Shown here: one piece after another, positions 59,752-64,000 of the stretch
Position numbering within the stretch: position 1 is the stretch's first letter
Layout of the letters: every line of letters starts with the position of its first letter
Source of the DNA: Rhizobacter sp. OV335
GTDB lineage: Bacteria > Pseudomonadota > Gammaproteobacteria > Burkholderiales > Burkholderiaceae_C
Direction of reading: 5' to 3'
Assembly (NCBI RefSeq): GCF_900142965.1
Contig: NZ_FRCQ01000007.1
Coordinates: 161,138 to 225,137 of the forward strand
DNA: 64,000 bases
Translations under genes and position numbers: made by a program
Notes under the pieces: model-generated
Seen by the model: the letters and a program-made list of their open reading frames with translations, nothing else
Databases searched by the model: none
What the model was told of the DNA's origin: nothing

Positions 59752-60243
59752 ATGCCCAGCAAGAAGATCCCGAAGAACACGATCTGTCTTTGGTACGACG
59801 GCACGGCCCTCGATGCGGCGCGCTTCTACGCCGAGGTCTTTCCCGACAGCGCGGTCGGCACGGTGGCACGCGCACCGGGCGATTTTCCGGATGGCAAGCA
59901 GGGCGACATCCTGACCGTCGAGTTCACCGTGCTGGGCATCCCGTGCCTGGGCCTGAACGGCGGGCCGATGTTCAAGCACACCGAGGCGTTCTCGTTCCAG
60001 GTCTCGACCGACGACCAGGCCGAGACCGATCGCCTGTGGAACGCGATCGTCGGCAACGGCGGCCAGGAAAGCGCCTGCGGCTGGTGCAAGGACAAGTGGG
60101 GCCTGTCGTGGCAGATCACCCCGCGCGTGCTCATCGAGGCCCTCTCGGACCCCGATCGCGCGGTGTCGAAGCGCGTGTTCGACGCGATGATGAAGATGGG
60201 CAAGATCGACGTCGCCGCGATCGAGGCCGCGCGGCGCGGCTAG
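59752..60243 (+). CDS. VOC-family protein (PhnB / 3-demethylubiquinone methyltransferase-like)
   Basis: 163 residues. MPSKKIPKNTICLWYDGTAL and DAARFYAEVFPDSAVGTVAR, then GIPCLGLNGGPMFKHTEAFS and ESACGWCKDKWGLSWQITP are the pattern of PhnB-like VOC proteins, which are often mis-labelled methyltransferases. The fold binds metals or small ligands; no function is fixed. ATG 59752 has AGGAG upstream. Confidence 0.85.
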   Translation: MPSKKIPKNTICLWYDGTALDAARFYAEVFPDSAVGTVARAPGDFPDGKQGDILTVEFTVLGIPCLGLNGGPMFKHTEAFSFQVSTDDQAETDRLWNAIVGNGGQESACGWCKDKWGLSWQITPRVLIEALSDPDRAVSKRVFDAMMKMGKIDVAAIEAARRG

Positions 60244-60261
60244 CGCATCGCCGATCGGCGT

Positions 60262-61122
60262 TCAGCGCGCCGCGGCCAGTTCGGCCCACAGCGCCTCGAG
60301 CGCGGCCGAGCGGTAGCCGCGCCGCTGCAGCAGCACGGTGTCGCAGTCCTGCAGCGGCACCAGCCGCAGCGCCGGCGGCGCGGCCATCAGCGCCAGCACC
60401 GAGCGCGGCACCACGCCCGCGCAGTGGCCGCCGGCCACGCAGGCCAGGATCGCGTGGTACGAGGCCAGCTCCAGCACGCGCGGGCCGGCGCCGTCGCGCG
60501 TCATCCACGTTTCGCCGATCTGCCGGTAGGTGCAACCCGGCGCAAAGGCGGCCAGTGTCACGACCTGCAGGTCGGCCGCGCTGCGCACCGGCGGGTGCCC
60601 GGGCGGCAGCGCCAGCAGCAGCGATTCGGTGAAGACCGGCGCGGCCTCCAGCGCGGGGGGCAGGGCGTCGATGCCGGGCGATGGCAGCGCCACCAGCGCG
60701 CAGTCGATCGCATGGGCGGCCACGGCGTCGACCAGCGCCCGCGTCGGCCCGGTGCGCAGCTCCAGTTGAACGTCGGGCCAGCGCGCATGCAGCCGGGCCA
60801 GCGGGCCGGGCAGCCGGCTTGCCGCGGTGCTCTCCATCGAACCCAGTCGCAGCCGGCCGCCGGGGCGCCCCGGCAGCAGCGCCTGCCGCGCCTCGTCGGC
60901 CAGCGCCAGCAGCCGCATCGCGTAGCCCTGCAGCGTCTCGCCCTCGGCCGTCAGCGCCATGCGCCGGCCTTCGCGCAGGAAGAGCGTCACGCCCAGGTCT
61001 TCCTCGAGCTGCTGCACCCGGGTGGTCACGCTCGACTGCGCGCGCTGCAGCACCTCGGCCGCACGGGTCACGCTGCCCTCGCGGGCCACGGTGCAAAAGA
61101 TCTCCAGCGCCACCAGGTCCAT
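60262..61122 (-). CDS. LysR-family regulator of the divergent MFS gene
   Basis: 286 residues. DNA-binding: [20 protein letters not shown] then [20 protein letters not shown]. The effector domain has [20 protein letters not shown]. It is divergent from the MFS gene 81 bp away, and an inverted repeat lies between (61128-61169). This is the classic LysR layout, so the MFS transporter is its likely target. Confidence 0.9.
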   Translation of the reverse strand: MDLVALEIFCTVAREGSVTRAAEVLQRAQSSVTTRVQQLEEDLGVTLFLREGRRMALTAEGETLQGYAMRLLALADEARQALLPGRPGGRLRLGSMESTAASRLPGPLARLHARWPDVQLELRTGPTRALVDAVAAHAIDCALVALPSPGIDALPPALEAAPVFTESLLLALPPGHPPVRSAADLQVVTLAAFAPGCTYRQIGETWMTRDGAGPRVLELASYHAILACVAGGHCAGVVPRSVLALMAAPPALRLVPLQDCDTVLLQRRGYRSAALEALWAELAAAR

Positions 61123-61127
61123 GAATT

Positions 61128-61169
61128 CTTGTTTCGAGATTGATTTTGAAAATAGAATCGCGAAACGAG
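61128..61169. promoter_or_regulatory. Inverted repeat between LysR and MFS genes (candidate LysR operator)
   Basis: CTTGTTTCG (61128-61136) and CGAAACGAG (61161-61169) match as an inverted repeat at 8 of 9 positions, in an AT-rich 81-bp divergent spacer. Arm spacing (24 bp) is longer than the core T-N11-A LysR site, so it may be two half-sites of a tetramer. Confidence 0.5.
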
Positions 61170-61203
61170 ATGATAAACCGCCGCCCGCCCCGGCGGCAAC
61201 CGC

Positions 61204-62448
61204 ATGGAACACGAGCTGTTTTCTTCTTCCGTTGCTTCTACCGCGCTGCGCGACCGCCCGATGCTGGTGGCCCTGGCCGGCATGGCGGCGCTGGCCTCGG
61301 CGATGGGCATCGGCCGTTTCGCTTTCACGCCGCTGCTGCCGATGATGTTGCACGACGGCGTGGTCGATCTGGCCGGCGGCAGCTGGCTGGCCACTGCCAA
61401 CTACATCGGCTACCTGCTCGGCGCGCTGGCCTGCATGGCGCTGCCGTGGCTGGCACGGCGCAGCGGCAGGGTGCCGGGTGCCGCGGCACTCGCGCGCAGC
61501 GGGCTGGTCGCCACGGCGCTGCTGGCGCTCGGCATGGCGCTGCCCTTCAGCGGCAGCTGGCCCGCGCTGCGGCTGGTGGCCGGGGTGGCGAGCGCGGTGG
61601 TCTTCGTCAATGTGTCGGGCTGGTGCATGGGGCGGCTGGTGGCGCTGGGCCGGCCGGCGATGGGCGGGCTGATCTTTTGCGGGCCGGGGCTGGGCATCAC
61701 GCTGAGCGGGCTGTCGGCCAGCGCGATGGTGGCGCTGGAGTGGCGGGCGGCCGCCGGCTGGGCGGTGTTCGGGCTGCTGGCCACCGCGTTGTGCGCGCTG
61801 GTGTGGCCGGTGGTGCAGGGCGCTGCCGCGCCGCGCAGCACGGCGGCGCCGGCTGCCGCTGCGCAGCCTGCGCCACCGCGTGCCGAGCGTGCGCTGCTGA
61901 CGGCGGCCTACGGCCTGGCGGGTCTGGGCTACATCGTCACCGCCACCTTCCTTCCGGTGATCGCGCGGGCCGTGCTGCCGGCCGGCTCCGCCTGGCCCGA
62001 CCTGTTCTGGCCGATGTTCGGCGCCGGGGTCACGGCCGGTGCCGTGCTGTCGACCCGCACGCCGTCGCACTGGGATCGCCGCTGGTTGCTGGGCGGCTGC
62101 TACGCGATGCAGGCCGCCGCGATCGCGCTGGGCCTGTTCTGGCCGGGCGCGGCGGGTTTTGCGCTGGGCAGCCTGCTGCTGGGCGTGCCGTTCACCGCGA
62201 TCACCTTCTATGCGCTGCAAGAGGCGCGGCGGGTGTGGCCGGCCGCGGGTGACAGCTTCACCGGCCTGCTGACCGCCGCCTACGGTGTCGGCCAGATCGC
62301 GGGGCCGCCGATGGTGGCGCTGCTGCTGCACCACAGCGCGACGCCGGCGCAAGGCTTCCAGCAGGCGCTGGCCGCGGCCGCGGCCGCGTTGGTGGTGGGC
62401 ATCGCGTTGTATGCCGCGATGGCGCGGCGCTGGCCGCTGCGCGCTTGA
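61204..62448 (+). CDS. MFS transporter (YbfB/YjiJ type)
   Basis: 414 residues with 12 membrane segments ([73 protein letters not shown]). The [21 protein letters not shown]-terminal segment is typical of YbfB/YjiJ. Substrates of this family are mostly unknown; drug or metabolite export is possible. Controlled probably by the divergent LysR. A start at 61261 is possible. Confidence 0.85.
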   Translation: MEHELFSSSVASTALRDRPMLVALAGMAALASAMGIGRFAFTPLLPMMLHDGVVDLAGGSWLATANYIGYLLGALACMALPWLARRSGRVPGAAALARSGLVATALLALGMALPFSGSWPALRLVAGVASAVVFVNVSGWCMGRLVALGRPAMGGLIFCGPGLGITLSGLSASAMVALEWRAAAGWAVFGLLATALCALVWPVVQGAAAPRSTAAPAAAAQPAPPRAERALLTAAYGLAGLGYIVTATFLPVIARAVLPAGSAWPDLFWPMFGAGVTAGAVLSTRTPSHWDRRWLLGGCYAMQAAAIALGLFWPGAAGFALGSLLLGVPFTAITFYALQEARRVWPAAGDSFTGLLTAAYGVGQIAGPPMVALLLHHSATPAQGFQQALAAAAAALVVGIALYAAMARRWPLRA

Positions 62449-62597
62449 TGCGCATGAGGGCAGGGGCCTGAGGGTTGGTGGCTGACGTTTGGTTGCACAC
62501 GGGCGCATCTCCGTCATTCGCCGGTCAACCTTGCGCATGGGGGGCATCTCAGAATCGCGCTGCCTTGAGGACTGGCTCGAGACCGTGAAAGATCAGA

Positions 62598-64000
<1,403 letters not shown>

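Overview
The window is a 64 kb, very GC-rich segment (roughly 70% G+C by eye) of a bacterial chromosome. Gene content and codon use point to a Burkholderiales-type betaproteobacterium of the Rubrivivax/Leptothrix/Roseateles kind. Indicators are many LysR regulators, a DUF6152 protein, an MddA-like methyltransferase, an MprF-AcvB pair, a GH18 chitinase with PA-rich linkers, and Burkholderiales-style TPP riboswitches. Species cannot be fixed from the sequence alone.

Layout. 1-6.9 kb is host backbone: the end of a sulfotransferase gene, an FGE-fold protein, a HAD phosphatase, a solute-binding lipoprotein, a class I glutamine-amidotransferase-like hydrolase, tRNA-Asn, and a TonB-dependent receptor preceded by a TPP riboswitch. 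About 7.0-31.35 kb is a genomic island of about 24.4 kb. Each end carries a TPP-riboswitch-like sequence in the same orientation. The two share a 29-bp block with one mismatch (6971-6999 and 31329-31357), and a large serine recombinase gene starts about 60 bp inside the right-hand copy. The simplest reading is that the recombinase inserted the island into the TPP riboswitch of the TonB receptor gene, so the two riboswitch-like sequences would be attL and attR.

Island cargo, left to right: a membrane-anchored patatin-like phospholipase; an IS630/IS66 scar with a frameshifted Mor-like activator; a tight leftward operon (SNF2-type helicase, DUF4391, unknown 241-aa protein, type III Mod, type III Res, followed by a GmrSD-like DUF262/DUF1524 protein); a small secreted protein; a leftward four-gene cluster of exported proteins including a trypsin-like protease; a CHAP amidase/peptidase; a lipoprotein metallopeptidase; and the recombinase. 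Several island genes are visibly less GC-rich than the flanks. The island looks like a defence island plus an envelope-directed module of unknown role.

31.5-64 kb is host backbone again: a LysR/SDR divergent pair, an outer-membrane beta-barrel protein, a TetR regulator overlapping an alpha/beta-hydrolase-glycosyltransferase fusion gene, MddA-like, a six-gene leftward signalling operon (PAS-GGDEF-EAL-REC-PAS, 62-aa protein, HDOD, histidine kinase, REC-HD-GYP, REC), a CheY-like regulator, a flavin monooxygenase, small membrane and secreted proteins, a GH18 chitinase divergent from mprF-acvB, several LysR/AraC regulators with enzyme neighbours, an MFS transporter, and a DUF6055-like metallopeptidase lipoprotein that runs off the right edge.

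How the parts may work together. In the host, thiamine status probably controls the TonB receptor, suggesting thiamine or a thiamine precursor as substrate. In the island, the methyltransferase, nuclease and helicase genes form a restriction-type defence operon. The recombinase gene now sits downstream of a chimeric TPP aptamer, so its expression may also be linked to thiamine.
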